64,000 bases of DNA from Paraburkholderia sp. (GCF_024281035.1 NZ_JAMXLH010000069.1:16052-80051), one strand, 5' to 3'; counted from the stretch's first letter, positions 1 to 8,862 are shown. Numbers and translations are program-made. Notes: generated by a model from the sequence alone, not told the origin.

Positions 1-1
1 T

Positions 2-415
2 GGCGTACTCGACTTCGATTTTCTATTTGTATATATCTACGACACTGACCCCTGGTATCGCTGGCCGCTGTTTTTCCTCTCGCAAGCTGCGAATTTCTTT
101 GGAATTTTAGGGATCGCCCGCTGCATGAGAGCGGCAATTAATCGTGGTCACAGTAGCGAACGTGATGGCGCTCGATTGATGATTGTCTTGCTTTCCGTTT
201 TTGCCATTACTTGGTTGGCAATTTGTTCGGTTTCTGCAGTAGAGAACCGGTTCGCGTTGCCAATGGTCGCAATATTTCTTCCTTGCGCCGTCGCATCGAT
301 AAGATGGCTGGTAGGCAGCAAGCGCGTCGTCTCTGTGCTCGCAATGTTCGCCGTATATCTCGCTGTTGCTGCCTACGCTTCCACTTTTTTGTCAGGTCTT
401 AAAGTTGTTGCCTAA
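2..415 (+). CDS. C-terminal part of an integral membrane protein, cut by the window edge
   Basis: The reading frame is open from the first bases, so this is the 3' end of a longer gene; an ATG at 125 is probably internal. About 137 residues are visible, with several hydrophobic segments. The stretch ending in ENRFALPM is like the C-terminal part of polytopic glycosyltransferase or dolichyl-phosphate-mannose-type membrane proteins, but that link rests on one short motif. The stop at 413-415 overlaps by four bases the end of the broken gene on the other strand. The bases here are clearly less GC-rich than the chromosome to the right, which suggests acquired DNA. Function not assigned. Confidence 0.55.
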   Translation, partial: GVLDFDFLFVYIYDTDPWYRWPLFFLSQAANFFGILGIARCMRAAINRGHSSERDGARLMIVLLSVFAITWLAICSVSAVENRFALPMVAIFLPCAVASIRWLVGSKRVVSVLAMFAVYLAVAAYASTFLSGLKVVA

Positions 416-1134
416 AGCACATTCGCCCTGTACTTGAGCATCAGTACGTGCGTTCCCTTCCAGATCGGCGCATACGGACACGGGAGTGTCGTTCTTGAAG
501 TACTGATACGAGACTGACAAGTTCTTGTATCCGACAGACGCGCCGACGCCCCATCTGAGGTTCCACTTCGGATTGTTGTGGACGCTGATGTTCTGAGGAG
601 CCGCATTCGGAGACGAGACCCACCTGATCACGTCTTCGGCCCATATCGACCGATGGATATATCGACCGATGGATGTACGGACCACCCTCAACGCCGAATC
701 GCCATCCCGCATAGTCGTAGTGCGGCTCAAGCGTGAGCATGACGCCCGTGTCGTGACCGGAACCGAGATAGTTCGCGAGCGGCAGGCACTTGCCATTGCA
801 ACCTTTTGTTATCGGGTTGTAATTCGCATCTTCGGGCGTCGCCATGGCTTGGGTATGGATCGTTCCCAACCACGCATAGTCGGCGTGCCATGAAATGCCC
901 CAGTGATCGGCCTGACACAGGTCACCGGTGAATCCAGCCTCGACGGCCAGGGCGGTCAAGTCGAATTTGTGTTCGAAGTCGTCCTGGTACCACAGGCCAT
1001 TCGCTCTATGGTGGTAGGCGGCTCCGCCGATGCCTGCCTAGATTTCGAAGAACGATTCGGCATGCACTTGCGTGGCCGCTGCGTAGCCGAGCGCAGTCGC
1101 TACGGCTGCTGCTCTCCATGGAGCTCCTGCTTTT
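412..1134 (-). pseudogene. Broken gene for an exported, probably outer-membrane beta-barrel protein
   Basis: Reading leftwards from about 1134, a signal-peptide-like segment (AAAVATALGYAAATQVHA) is followed by SFFEI and then an in-frame TAG near 1050. After it comes a long stretch rich in aromatic and alternating residues (HWGISWHADYAWLG, YAGWRFGVEGGPY). The frame then shifts at a 16-bp tandem duplication (643-674); deleting one copy restores YIHRSIWAEDVIRW. It continues through VGASVGYKNLSVSYQYF. A third frame change near 475 is needed to reach a barrel-like end (IWKGTHVLMLKYR) and the stop at 412-414. I recall similar small secreted proteins in Burkholderia prophages, but no function. At least three independent lesions make this a firm pseudogene. 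The start codon cannot be placed. Confidence 0.75.
643..674. repeat. 16-bp perfect tandem duplication
   Basis: The unit atatcgaccgatggat occurs twice, at 643-658 and 659-674, with no mismatch. Since 16 is not a multiple of three it throws the overlapping minus-strand gene out of frame. Removing one copy rejoins the two halves, so the duplication is a visible inactivating event. Confidence 0.9.
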
Positions 1135-1399
1135 CTGGATCCGTATCCAGATCGATAAGCGCGCCGATCTCGCGCATCGTTTCCAACACGCTGTCGATCC
1201 GCTCTTGAGGCAGTGTCACCACTGCGGACGCCATGAAAAGGTTAGCCGGCGGAATCCCCTGCAGCTTGTTCTCGTCGGCGTAGTCCCTCCACCGTCGCGC
1301 GCTTTTCAAGCCCAGGATTTGCACCATCTGCGTGCCGTAGTAGCCGAGTTTCTCCTTCCACTGCTTCATTTGCGCCACGCTGGGCGATCGGAAAAGCAT
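1100..1399 (-). CDS. Small HTH-like phage-type protein
   Basis: The 99-residue product starts at an ATG at 1399. Residues about 10-50 (WKEKLGYYGTQMVQILGL, then SARRWRDYADE, then IPPANLFMASAVV) look like the spacing of a Cro/CI-like helix-turn-helix: a tryptophan-containing recognition helix and a following LLxAxxVV-like helix. That would make it a DNA-binding regulator, but the match is only by eye. Its 3' end overlaps the signal-peptide region of the broken barrel gene downstream on the same strand. It is the only gene at the left end apart from the two small plus-strand genes that still looks intact. Confidence 0.45.
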   Translation of the reverse strand: MLFRSPSVAQMKQWKEKLGYYGTQMVQILGLKSARRWRDYADENKLQGIPPANLFMASAVVTLPQERIDSVLETMREIGALIDLDTDPEKQELHGEQQP

Positions 1400-1547
1400 G
1401 TCGAGTTAATCCAAAACGCGCGAAAGCAGAGTTTCATGATGGTTTCCTTTCGGATGGCCGCCGCGCAAATGCGCTTCCAATACCTCCCACGACAGGCGGA
1501 ATCCACCTCGCCATCAAGAACAATCGCCAGCCGCCTTCGGGCTGACC

Positions 1548-2091
1548 GTAGATTTTTACGCTCTGACCAAAGCACAAGACACGCATGAAACTCGCCGCAC
1601 TGTCTCCGAGGACGTTTTCTACCTGGGCCATGATCCGCGCACCGAATCCGCCGTCTTCCGTGCAAGCAAGCGCGAAATGAAGCACGAGGGCGGCTATGTC
1701 TGCGCGGTGTGCGGCGACGAAGTAAAGGTCGAGTCGCATCACCGATTCTTCGAATGGACCTTCAGCCATGCGATCGACTTCGTATGGTCCGCGGCGTAGC
1801 GCTCAACCAGGTCGACACGATGTGGTCGCACAAGCTGCAGCGCGTCGTGCCGATCCCGAAGAAGCACCCGATCCGGGATCTGATCCGGCTGCCCCAAGGC
1901 TTCGACCGGGATGCATTCGATCCGGCCAGGCCCGAGACGTTCGTTGATTCCGTCTACAACCAGTTGCCTCTCTGCGAACTCGATCACCGCGGCCGCCACG
2001 AAGAGAGCATCGCGTCTGGTCCGTCCAGGCATTTCTCATCAAGGGCTTTGTGTATTCGTCCGACGAACTCAGGTCACTTCACCAGGAGTAG
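1548..2091 (+). pseudogene. Broken gene for an HNH-like zinc-finger phage protein
   Basis: One frame reads RRTVSEDVFYLGHDPRTES, then REMKHEGGYVCAVCGDEV and VESHHRFFEWTFSHAIDF, and stops at a TAG at 1797-1799. The next frame continues with VALNQVDTMWSHKLQR, PIPKKHPIRDLIRL, ETFVDSVYNQLPLCELDHR; a further frame change near 2015 is needed to reach AFLIKGFVYSSDELRSL and the stop at 2089-2091. CxxC, a later HH and C-x-L-x-H spacing is the pattern of HNH-type zinc proteins common in Burkholderia prophages. I infer a single ancestral protein broken by at least two frameshifts. Upstream (1400-1547) I also see short minus-strand pieces (KIYGQPEGGWRLFL, LDGEVDSA) in different frames, probably another decayed gene. 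Confidence 0.6.
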
Positions 2092-2093
2092 CC

Positions 2094-2378
2094 ATGTACA
2101 CGGTACTTATCAGCGGCGGCCTGACCGTATCGGCTGCCGATCTCGTTCCCACGGTTGACTGGGCAATGGCCGCCTTACATGGCGCGCCGCCTGCCAATCT
2201 GTCGAACCTCATCGCTGGCGCAATCGTGATGGCGATTCACGCTGGCTCAACGCATGGATCGAGCGCAAGCAACCCGCCACACCCACGCAGTAACCCGCCC
2301 GGCCGCGTCCGCAGCAAACCTCCCGACCACTCTCCGGAGCGCACCACTCAAACCCCCGGAGTTATCCCAACGAAGTAG
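2094..2378 (+). CDS. Small hypothetical protein, phage-like
   Basis: The 94-residue product begins at ATG 2094, preceded by caggag at a suitable distance. The first 50 residues contain VSAADLVPTVDWAMAALHG followed by a hydrophobic stretch (LSNLIAGAIVMAIHAG), so one membrane-associated helix is likely. The remainder is Pro/Ser/Arg-rich, low in complexity and may be frameshifted tail. The position just before a lipoprotein and a lipase-like gene resembles small membrane proteins of phage lysis or accessory modules, but I cannot name a family. Confidence 0.4.
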   Translation: MYTVLISGGLTVSAADLVPTVDWAMAALHGAPPANLSNLIAGAIVMAIHAGSTHGSSASNPPHPRSNPPGRVRSKPPDHSPERTTQTPGVIPTK

Positions 2379-2381
2379 CTC

Positions 2382-2837
2382 ATGCTGCTTGCGGCAGGTT
2401 TTGTCGCACTATCGCTCACGGCTTGCGGCGGCTCCGCCACTGTCCCCAAGCTCACCTTCCCCCAAGCCGTCTCGCTCGTCTGTATCGATGGCAATGCCGC
2501 CTTCGACATCATGAAGACGGACGGCATGTTCACCGGCGGCGCGCTCAACACGTTCGATACCCAGGTTTCGCCGGACTTCAACAAGGTGTGCGCGGCTAGC
2601 ACGACCGTGACGACCGCCAATCTCCTGAATTTGACGAGCGCCATGGCGCCGGCCATCAAGGCGATCGTGAATTCATCGAGCGCATCGCAGCAGTTCAAGA
2701 GCGATGCGAATACGGCTGTCGATGTGTTTTTGCTGGCATTCAATGTGGCAGTTCCGCTTGTGCCGGATGCTACGGCTAACGCTGCATCGCCGGCATCGGC
2801 TGCCTCGGCACGTGTCGCTGCATCGAGCGCACAATGA
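2382..2837 (+). CDS. Putative lipoprotein of the phage-like remnant
   Basis: The 151-residue product has a lipoprotein signal peptide: a hydrophobic start followed by the lipobox LTAC, with Cys at about residue 15. The mature part starts GGSATVPKLTF. It is mostly helical, with no motif I can assign, and ends in an Ala/Ser-rich tail. The stop at 2835-2837 overlaps the start of the next gene (ATGA), as in a translationally coupled pair. The open frame appears intact, unlike most of its neighbours. Confidence 0.6.
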   Translation: MLLAAGFVALSLTACGGSATVPKLTFPQAVSLVCIDGNAAFDIMKTDGMFTGGALNTFDTQVSPDFNKVCAASTTVTTANLLNLTSAMAPAIKAIVNSSSASQQFKSDANTAVDVFLLAFNVAVPLVPDATANAASPASAASARVAASSAQ

Positions 2838-3560
2838 TCGACTTCGCGGCTCTGGCGTTCGCCTGTCGTCGCGCAGACGCGGCCCACATCGAGAAGGACT
2901 CCGATTGTCAGGCAGCGTTTGAAGCGTCGGCGACGTAGGGGAGGCCAGTATGCGGACAGCGACCACCAAGCGCGCCTCTCCGTCGATCTGCGCGGCCAAA
3001 CGTGGCTGTCGATCAGCGGTACCCGGGCGAGTGATCTGGCGGTTGGAGATGTCCTGCGTGATGTGATGCTGGAGCCCGTCGCAATCAATGGCAACCACGT
3101 CACGCGCGGTGCAGCCGAAGGTATGGATCGCGTGTTCAGATGGGCGGCAGCGACGGCTCCGAAGGGGGCCGTTTTCCAGATCATTGTGCACAGCCTCGGC
3201 ACGGTCTCGGCAACGCTCGCGCCCTGTTATCTGCCCGCAGACCAGATCGGCACCATAACCTCGCTGGCCACACCGAAGTTCATCGGCCAGTATTTCTTTG
3301 TGACGCACGCGCCCGCATTTGAGCGGCTGACGCCCATTGTGCTGGGCGAGGATCGATGGACCAGCTGGCCGTGGTTCGATCCAGAATGGCAATATCGAGC
3401 GCCGGTCGAAACGCTCTGGCTCCAAGATGATCAGGGCGCGTACCAGATCCTCAATGACGGCAACCGATGGCATGGCGGCTGGGATTATGCCGACCACGGC
3501 ATCGGCCGCTATCAGGGTCGGCTCGACAAGATCGCGCAAGCCGCACCAGCAGCTGCATAG
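2834..3560 (+). pseudogene. Broken lipase (class 3)-like gene
   Basis: The ATG at 2834 overlaps the lipoprotein stop and gives MIDFAALAFAC, then IEKDSDCQAAFEASA and a TAG at 2936-2938. A second frame, open from before 2930 to 3560, gives SVDLRGQTWLSISGTRASDL, a segment like the start of class 3 lipase domains. It continues into IVHSLGTVSATL, where Ser sits in an HSLG element. Together these make one alpha/beta-hydrolase-like protein of roughly 240 residues with a frameshift between about 2930 and 2950. The larger fragment could be translated alone, but no good start is visible. Context: last gene of the phage-like remnant. Confidence 0.6.
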
Positions 3561-3693
3561 CAAGACCTCCGGCGACGCTCGTTCAGGTCGCCGCCCCCTC
3601 TCTAACCAGTCGCTCCGACTGCGCGTCTATCGACATTCAAGTTAGACGCTCGCGCTTCGTCAACACGAGAAAAGCCCGCAAATATAGATCCAT

Positions 3694-5220
3694 TCACTGA
3701 AACGCCACCTCAGCAAAGCTGCGCAATTTACGACTATGCAGCTTGTGCAATCCATTAGTGCGCAAGATCTCCATCGCCTTCACGCCGATCTGCAGATGCT
3801 GATCGACCTGAGCGCGATAAAACGAATCGGCCATGCCGGGCAGCTTCAATTCGCCGTGCAGCGGTTTATCGGAGACGCACAACAACGTGCCGTACGGCAC
3901 GCGAAAGCGAAATCCATTCGCCGCGATCGTCGCACTTTCCATGTCGAGCGCAATCGCACGGCTCTGCGAAAGACGCAGCACGGGCTCGCGGTGATCGCGC
4001 AATTCCCAGTTGCGGTTGTCGACGCTCGCCACGGTCCCCGTGCGCATCACGCGCTTCAGTTCAGGGCCGTCGAGCTGCGTGACCTGAGCCACCGCGCGCT
4101 CCAGCGCCACCTGCACTTCCGCGAGCGCGGGAATCGGCACCCACAGCGGCAGATCCGCATCGAGCACATGATCCTCGCGCACGTAGCCGTGCGCGAGCAC
4201 GTAGTCGCCAAGCCGCTGCGTGTTGCGCAGCCCCGCGCAGTGGCCGAGCATGATCCAGGCGTGCGGACGCAGCACCGCGATGTGATCGGTGATCGTCTTC
4301 GCGTTCGACGGCCCCACGCCGATGTTGATCATCGTGATGCCGCTGCCATCCGCGCGCTTGAGGTGATACGCCGGCATCTGCGGCAGGCGCACGGGCGGCA
4401 TGCCCTCGTGTTCCTGTTCGCCGAGATTGGCGTTGTAGGTCACCACGTCGCCGGGCTCCACGAACGACGTGTATTCGCTGCGATAGCTGCACAGATCGGC
4501 GTCGTCGGTGCGCGCCATCATCGCGCGCCCGAGCTTCACGAATTCGTCGATGTAAAACTGGTAATTCGTGTAGAGCACGTAATTCTGGCAATGCGTGGGC
4601 GACGTCGCCGTGTAGTGCTTCAGCCGATGCAGCGAAAAATCCACGCGCGGCGCCGTGAAAAGCGCAAGCGGATGCGGCTCGCCCGGTCCCGGTTCGAATG
4701 TGCCGTTGACGATGCGGTCGTCGAGCTGCGCGAGGTCGGGTGTATCGAACACGTCGCGCATGGCCACGAGGTGCTCGCGATCGAGTTCACCTTCGAGGTG
4801 GATGCCCTCGGCGAACGCAAAGTGAATGGGAATCGGCTGATCCGACACGCCCACGTCGATCGACACCCGATGGTTCTTCGTGAGCAACCGCAGTTGTTCG
4901 CGATAGTAGTCGCCGAACAGGTCCGGCCGCGTGATCGTCGTTTCGAAGATGCCCGGGCCCGCCACGAAACCGTACGAACGGCGCGAATCGACATGGGTGT
5001 TCACTTCGGTGCGAACGCGCACGAACGGATAGCAGGCGCGCACGCGGCGCTCCAGCACCTCGCCGCGGCGGTAGCGCGCGAACGCGTCGCGCAGGAACGA
5101 CGTGTTCGCCTCGTAGATCGTCGAGAGCCGCGCCACCGCATCGGCAGCGTCCTCGTAAGACCCCGTCGGGAAATCGTATGCGGGCAACATGAGCGGCCGC
5201 AGATTGGTATCGTTGTTCAT
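3694..5220 (-). CDS. amn: AMP nucleosidase
   Basis: Hydrolyses AMP to adenine and ribose 5-phosphate in the cytosol, regulating adenylate pools. The 508-residue product matches the bacterial Amn family (E. coli Amn is 484 residues). The N-terminal half (to about residue 170) is the Amn-specific domain, including RVRACYPFVRVRTEVNTH. The C-terminal half is nucleoside-phosphorylase-like, with GVGPSNAKTITDHIAVLRP and LGHCAGLRNTQRLGDYV. There are two possible ATGs, at 5226 and 5220. GGAGG lies only 3 bases before the first and 9 before the second, so I chose 5220. The gene is monocistronic, facing away from the DUF2782 gene across about 200 bp. Confidence 0.93.
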   Translation of the reverse strand: MNNDTNLRPLMLPAYDFPTGSYEDAADAVARLSTIYEANTSFLRDAFARYRRGEVLERRVRACYPFVRVRTEVNTHVDSRRSYGFVAGPGIFETTITRPDLFGDYYREQLRLLTKNHRVSIDVGVSDQPIPIHFAFAEGIHLEGELDREHLVAMRDVFDTPDLAQLDDRIVNGTFEPGPGEPHPLALFTAPRVDFSLHRLKHYTATSPTHCQNYVLYTNYQFYIDEFVKLGRAMMARTDDADLCSYRSEYTSFVEPGDVVTYNANLGEQEHEGMPPVRLPQMPAYHLKRADGSGITMINIGVGPSNAKTITDHIAVLRPHAWIMLGHCAGLRNTQRLGDYVLAHGYVREDHVLDADLPLWVPIPALAEVQVALERAVAQVTQLDGPELKRVMRTGTVASVDNRNWELRDHREPVLRLSQSRAIALDMESATIAANGFRFRVPYGTLLCVSDKPLHGELKLPGMADSFYRAQVDQHLQIGVKAMEILRTNGLHKLHSRKLRSFAEVAFQ

Positions 5221-5427
5221 CGTCATTCGCCTCCAATCGGTCGAACCACCTTACCACGGAACCCGGGCATTCTTGCTGTGCCCCTCGCGGCAACGTCAAG
5301 CTGGCCGGCGCGGTACGGCGTCGGTCACCCCCGGGGTCGACCCCGCGGCCGACGCCGGAGTCGCCGTGGGTCACGGCGGCGGGATTTGCTAGAATTGAGC
5401 TATCAAACCGGAGAAACACCGATCATC

Positions 5428-5820
5428 ATGAAGTCGCTCCTTCTCATCGCTGCTGCGACGACACTCGCGTTCAGCGGGTTCGCCACGGCCGCGCCCGCCG
5501 ACGACGCGAAAACCGCCGTCGAGGCCCAGTCCGCCAACGAGCGGGCGGGTCTGCCGGATCTCGCCAAGATCAACCGGCCGGCTGCCGAGGTCACCTCGAA
5601 GGTCGACGTCAACGTTCCGCGCCGGCCGAGCTTCCACGAAGTGAGCCCGACCGGAACCGAAATCACCGAATATCGCGACAAGGGCAAGCCCGTCGAAATC
5701 AACGTGCACTCGAACTTCGGCACGCGCTACACGATGAGCGCGCCCGCCGACACGTCGCCGCAGGTGCGCCCGAACGGCACGCCCAGCACGCGGCTGCCGT
5801 CGATCAACCTGCGCTACTGA
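5428..5820 (+). CDS. DUF2782-type exported protein
   Basis: A 130-residue product with a clear signal peptide (MKSLLLIAAATTLAFSGFAT, then AAPA). The mature part has TEITEYRDKGKPVEINVHSN and FGTRYTMSAP, the core I associate with DUF2782, a small beta-rich periplasmic family of Beta- and Gammaproteobacteria with unknown function. It lies just before thrB, the arrangement I recall in Burkholderia. An upstream gaga element sits at 5411-5414. A long open frame extends upstream antisense to amn, but the signal peptide fixes the start at 5428. Confidence 0.8.
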   Translation: MKSLLLIAAATTLAFSGFATAAPADDAKTAVEAQSANERAGLPDLAKINRPAAEVTSKVDVNVPRRPSFHEVSPTGTEITEYRDKGKPVEINVHSNFGTRYTMSAPADTSPQVRPNGTPSTRLPSINLRY

Positions 5821-6073
5821 TCCGCAACGCCGTCTGCGCGCGCCCAGCGCAGGCAGACGGCGCGCGTTTAGCCGCGCTGCGGATTCGCTGCGCACTCGAG
5901 CTGTGATGTCTGGCCGCGAGTTCGTGCCACGAATTTGAGCCTCAAGCGCACGGTGCGTGCTGGATGCCATGCAGCGTCGGCAGACCGGCCCGATTTCTGC
6001 AGAACGCCCGATAAAACGCCGGCCGCACCCGCGTACGCCGGCCGCCCGACCACGCAACCAACACACTTTTCGC

Positions 6074-7078
6074 ATGGCCGTCTTCACCGCTGTCACCGAA
6101 ACCCAGCTTGCCCAATGGCTGCTCGACTACGATCTCGGCGACGTGGTCGACTTCCGCGGCATCCAGTCCGGCATCGAAAACAGTAATTTCTTCCTGACGA
6201 CGACGCGCGGCGAGTACGTCCTGACGATCTTCGAAAAGCTGTCCGCGGACCAGTTGCCGTTCTACCTCGACCTGATGCGCCACCTGGCGTCGCACCGCGT
6301 CCCGGTGCCCGACCCCATGCCGCGCGCCGACGGCGCCCTCTTCGGCCCGCTGCATGGCAAGCCCGCGGCAATCGTGACGAAGCTGGACGGCGCGCCCGAA
6401 CTCGCGCCGGGTGTGGAGCATTGCGTCGAAGTGGGCCAGATGCTCGCGCGCATGCACCTCGCCGGGCGCGATTTCAAAGGCGATCAGCCGAATCTGCGCA
6501 GCCTGGAATGGTGGGAAGAGACCGTGCCGACGGTGCTGCCGTTCCTCGACGAAGCGCAGCGCGACCTGCTCACGAGCGAGCTTGCGCACAGCCAAGCGTT
6601 CTTCGCCTCGGCAGACTATGCGCAGATGCCGGGCGGCCCGTGCCACTGCGATCTTTTCCGCGACAACGTGCTGTTCGCGCACGCGCATCCGGCGCCGGGC
6701 CACGAAGTGCGACTCGGCGGCTTCTTCGATTTCTATTTTGCGGGCTGCGACAAGTGGCTGTTCGACGTGGCTGTCACGGTGAACGACTGGTGCGTGGATC
6801 TCGCGACGGGCCGGCTGGATCGCGCGCGCGCCGAGGCGCTGCTGCGCGCCTACCAGACGGTGCGCCCGTTCACGCCCGCCGAAATCCGCCACTGGAGCGA
6901 TATGCTGCGCGCAGGTGCGTACCGCTTCTGGGTGTCGCGCCTGTATGATTTCTACCTGCCGCGCTCGGCGGAGCTGCTCAAGCCGCACGATCCCGGCCAC
7001 TTCGAACGCATCCTGCGCGAGCGCCGCGCGAACGATGCCTCCGACGCCCTTCACGCAGAACAAGGCTCATGCAACTGA
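6074..7078 (+). CDS. thrB: Homoserine kinase (ThrB, APH-fold type)
   Basis: Phosphorylates L-homoserine to O-phosphohomoserine, the step before threonine synthase. The 334-residue product is of the aminoglycoside-phosphotransferase-like type found in many Proteobacteria, not the GHMP type of E. coli. Visible motifs: the N-terminal FRGIQSGIENSNFFL nucleotide-binding region, the catalytic-loop motif GGPCHCDLFRDNVLF (His/Asp/Asn of the Brenner motif) near residue 195, and GGFFDFYFAGCDKWLFDVA for metal binding. Its 3' end overlaps the following membrane-protein gene by 10 bases. No strong Shine-Dalgarno is visible. Confidence 0.93.
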   Translation: MAVFTAVTETQLAQWLLDYDLGDVVDFRGIQSGIENSNFFLTTTRGEYVLTIFEKLSADQLPFYLDLMRHLASHRVPVPDPMPRADGALFGPLHGKPAAIVTKLDGAPELAPGVEHCVEVGQMLARMHLAGRDFKGDQPNLRSLEWWEETVPTVLPFLDEAQRDLLTSELAHSQAFFASADYAQMPGGPCHCDLFRDNVLFAHAHPAPGHEVRLGGFFDFYFAGCDKWLFDVAVTVNDWCVDLATGRLDRARAEALLRAYQTVRPFTPAEIRHWSDMLRAGAYRFWVSRLYDFYLPRSAELLKPHDPGHFERILRERRANDASDALHAEQGSCN

Positions 7079-7860
7079 TCGAAGTTCCCGCGAAAACGGG
7101 CTACGTCTGGTTCCGCCAGGGTATCTGGCTGTTCCGCCGCAACCCGCTCGCGTTCCTCACGCTGTTTTTCACGTATCTGCTGGGGATGACGCTCATCTCC
7201 GCCATCCCGGTGGTGGGCGGCGTGCTGCCGCTCGTCCTCGTGCCGGGCGTGGCGGTCGGCTTCATGGCGGCCTGCCGCGACACGATTGCGGGCAAGCCGT
7301 TCTTTCCGACGATTCTCGTCGACGGCTTCCGCGCCTACGGCACGACGGTGACGAAGCGCCTCTTCGCGCTCGGCGGCGTCTATGTGGTGGCGATGCTGCT
7401 CGTGCTCGCGGCGTCGGCGCTCGTGGACGGCGGCACGCTGCTGCAGTTGATGACCATCGGCGGTTCGACGGGCACCGATTCGTTCGAGAACAGCGGTGCG
7501 CCGCTCGCACTGCTCGCGTCACTGGTGATCTACGTGCCGGTGGCGATGATGTTCTGGTTCGCGCCCGTGCTGACAGCATGGCACGACGTGCCGCCCGTCA
7601 AAGCGATGTTCTTCAGCGTGGTGAGCTGCTGGCGCAACAAGGGCGCTTTCGTCGTGTACGGGGCGTTGTGGATGGCGGTGTCGATTGGCATTTCGGTGGG
7701 GCTTTCGCTGCTGCTGAGCGCACTCGGCGCGAGCGAATACGGTGTGGCCCTGCTGATGCCCGCGCTCATTGTCCTGTTGACGATGATGTATTGCTCGTTT
7801 TACGCGACCTATCGCGGCTGCTTCGGCGTACAGGAAACGGAAAACCCGGAAAACGCGTGA
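7069..7860 (+). CDS. BPSS1780-family integral membrane protein
   Basis: A 263-residue polytopic membrane protein with about six hydrophobic segments. The N-terminus (MQLIEVPAKTGYVWFRQGIW, LFRRNPLAFL) is typical of the BPSS1780 family, whose function is unknown. It overlaps thrB by 10 bases and is followed directly by a strong terminator, so the two form a short operon, perhaps with the DUF2782 gene. Confidence 0.85.
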   Translation: MQLIEVPAKTGYVWFRQGIWLFRRNPLAFLTLFFTYLLGMTLISAIPVVGGVLPLVLVPGVAVGFMAACRDTIAGKPFFPTILVDGFRAYGTTVTKRLFALGGVYVVAMLLVLAASALVDGGTLLQLMTIGGSTGTDSFENSGAPLALLASLVIYVPVAMMFWFAPVLTAWHDVPPVKAMFFSVVSCWRNKGAFVVYGALWMAVSIGISVGLSLLLSALGASEYGVALLMPALIVLLTMMYCSFYATYRGCFGVQETENPENA

Positions 7861-7864
7861 AAAA

Positions 7865-7894
7865 AAACCACATAGCCTTGCGTCTATGTGGTTT
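7865..7894 (+). terminator. Rho-independent terminator after the thrB operon
   Basis: An 11-bp perfect stem (aaaccacatag / ctatgtggttt) with an 8-base loop follows the stop codon at once. The A-run on the left and T-run on the right give a U-tract in both directions, so it may also stop transcripts from the right. Confidence 0.85.
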
Positions 7895-7985
7895 CAGCAA
7901 ATCTGTTGTGGTGCTTCGCTCGCCGCGGTCCGCACGCTCGAAATCACGCGGCTACGCTTACCAGCCACGCATTGAGCGCCACACG

Positions 7986-8201
7986 TCACGCGCGGGACGC
8001 CGCCTCCAGTTTGCGGCGCTTGAAATACAACCTTCCGTGCACGAACAGGAATACGCCGACGTTGGTCAACATCGCCAGAACCCAGACTACACAAACCACC
8101 AATATTTGATTAAAAGACAAATCAAACGCTTTTGTCAGCTGCCCGAACGTCAATGGAACAAGCATCAAAATAAAGGCAATAATTGTATACCGGTTAATCA
8201 T
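7986..8201 (-). CDS. Small two-helix membrane protein
   Basis: The product is 71 residues if started at ATG 8201; an upstream in-frame ATG at 8255 would add 18. Two hydrophobic helices are visible (TIIAFILMLVPLTFG and ILVVCVVWVLAMLTNVGVFLF), followed by a basic tail (LYFKRRKLEAASRA), a form suited to an inner-membrane protein with the C-terminus in the cytosol. The local DNA is more AT-rich than its surroundings. I recognise no family and it could be orphan or acquired. Confidence 0.5.
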   Translation of the reverse strand: MINRYTIIAFILMLVPLTFGQLTKAFDLSFNQILVVCVVWVLAMLTNVGVFLFVHGRLYFKRRKLEAASRA

Positions 8202-8685
8202 CTTGCAATTTCCATTAAAGTTCGACGCAAGCACTTTCAATAACGCGCGTAACAACGCGCGCCGATATTACGGCAGTATCGCGCGACCCGCAAAATGGAT
8301 CTGCAGACGGCGCCGGGCATGGCGTGAACCGATATGGGGAACCACTCGACAGCCCGGCCCCTTCTGATCGGCCCCGTACTGGCACAACGGCCACAATGGC
8401 CACAACGGCCCCCACGGCCACGACGTTTTCCGCGTGTGAGCGATGTCAGGCGTCTCATTCTAGTCGCAAAAATACCGTTAGCGGATTGCCCGCCATACAT
8501 TACGTGTTGCGACGAATTGCGGCATGTATCAGCGGACCGGCACAAGCTGGCAGCCGATCACGCCGTACAGCGGGCGGCGCCGCGCGCCGTCCGCATTTCC
8601 GCAGGCTATCTGCGAAACCATGCCGCAACCGGAATCAGCCGGTTGCGGCGCCTGTCGCTGCTATCGTGTGTGGTACACGCTGGAA
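8202..8685. other. Intergenic stretch with no gene I can support
   Basis: The open frames here are short, Arg/Pro-rich and have no recognisable start context. The left part is AT-rich. Around 8385-8425 there is an irregular 9-base repeat (acaacggcc/acaatggcc). The only clear element is the hairpin at 8622-8649. Confidence 0.5.
8622..8649 (-). terminator. 11-bp hairpin after the DUF3563 gene
   Basis: Perfect arms gccgcaaccgg / ccggttgcggc around a 6-base loop, 37 bases past the stop codon of the minus-strand DUF3563 gene. The following bases on that strand (atggtttcg) are only weakly T-rich, so termination is likely but not certain. Confidence 0.55.
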
Positions 8686-8862
8686 TCAGCGCTGCCCCAT
8701 CCAGGCCGGATGACGCACCGTCTTCTCGCGATCGATTTCGCGCAAGCGGAACTCGAGATCGTAGATATCGATTGCTTCAGCAAGGTAGGCCTCTTCGCGC
8801 GCCTTTTGCATGGCGTCGGCAGAGTTCGTGAGGAAGAGGAAAAGACGGCTCAGCATATACAT
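8686..8862 (-). CDS. DUF3563 family small protein
   Basis: The 58-residue product starts at ATG 8862 with MYMLSRLFLFLTNSAD, then a charged helix (EEAYLAEAIDIYDLEFRLRE) and IDREKTVRHPAW. This matches, from memory, the DUF3563 family: short proteins of Burkholderiaceae with a conserved YLxxAxDxxDLExR core and no known function. A consensus TATAAT -10 box lies 48 bp upstream, and a hairpin follows the gene, so it is probably a well-transcribed single-gene unit. Confidence 0.82.
   Translation of the reverse strand: MYMLSRLFLFLTNSADAMQKAREEAYLAEAIDIYDLEFRLREIDREKTVRHPAWMGQR

Noticed and set aside
1..3600. Intact prophage with attachment site
   Set aside because: No integrase, tRNA or direct repeat is visible and most genes are broken; only a remnant can be supported.
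3736..5427. Long open frame on the plus strand opposite amn, running into the DUF2782 gene
   Set aside because: It is rich in His/Arg as expected for an antisense frame of a GC-rich gene and has no domain; only the part from 5428 with a signal peptide is a gene.
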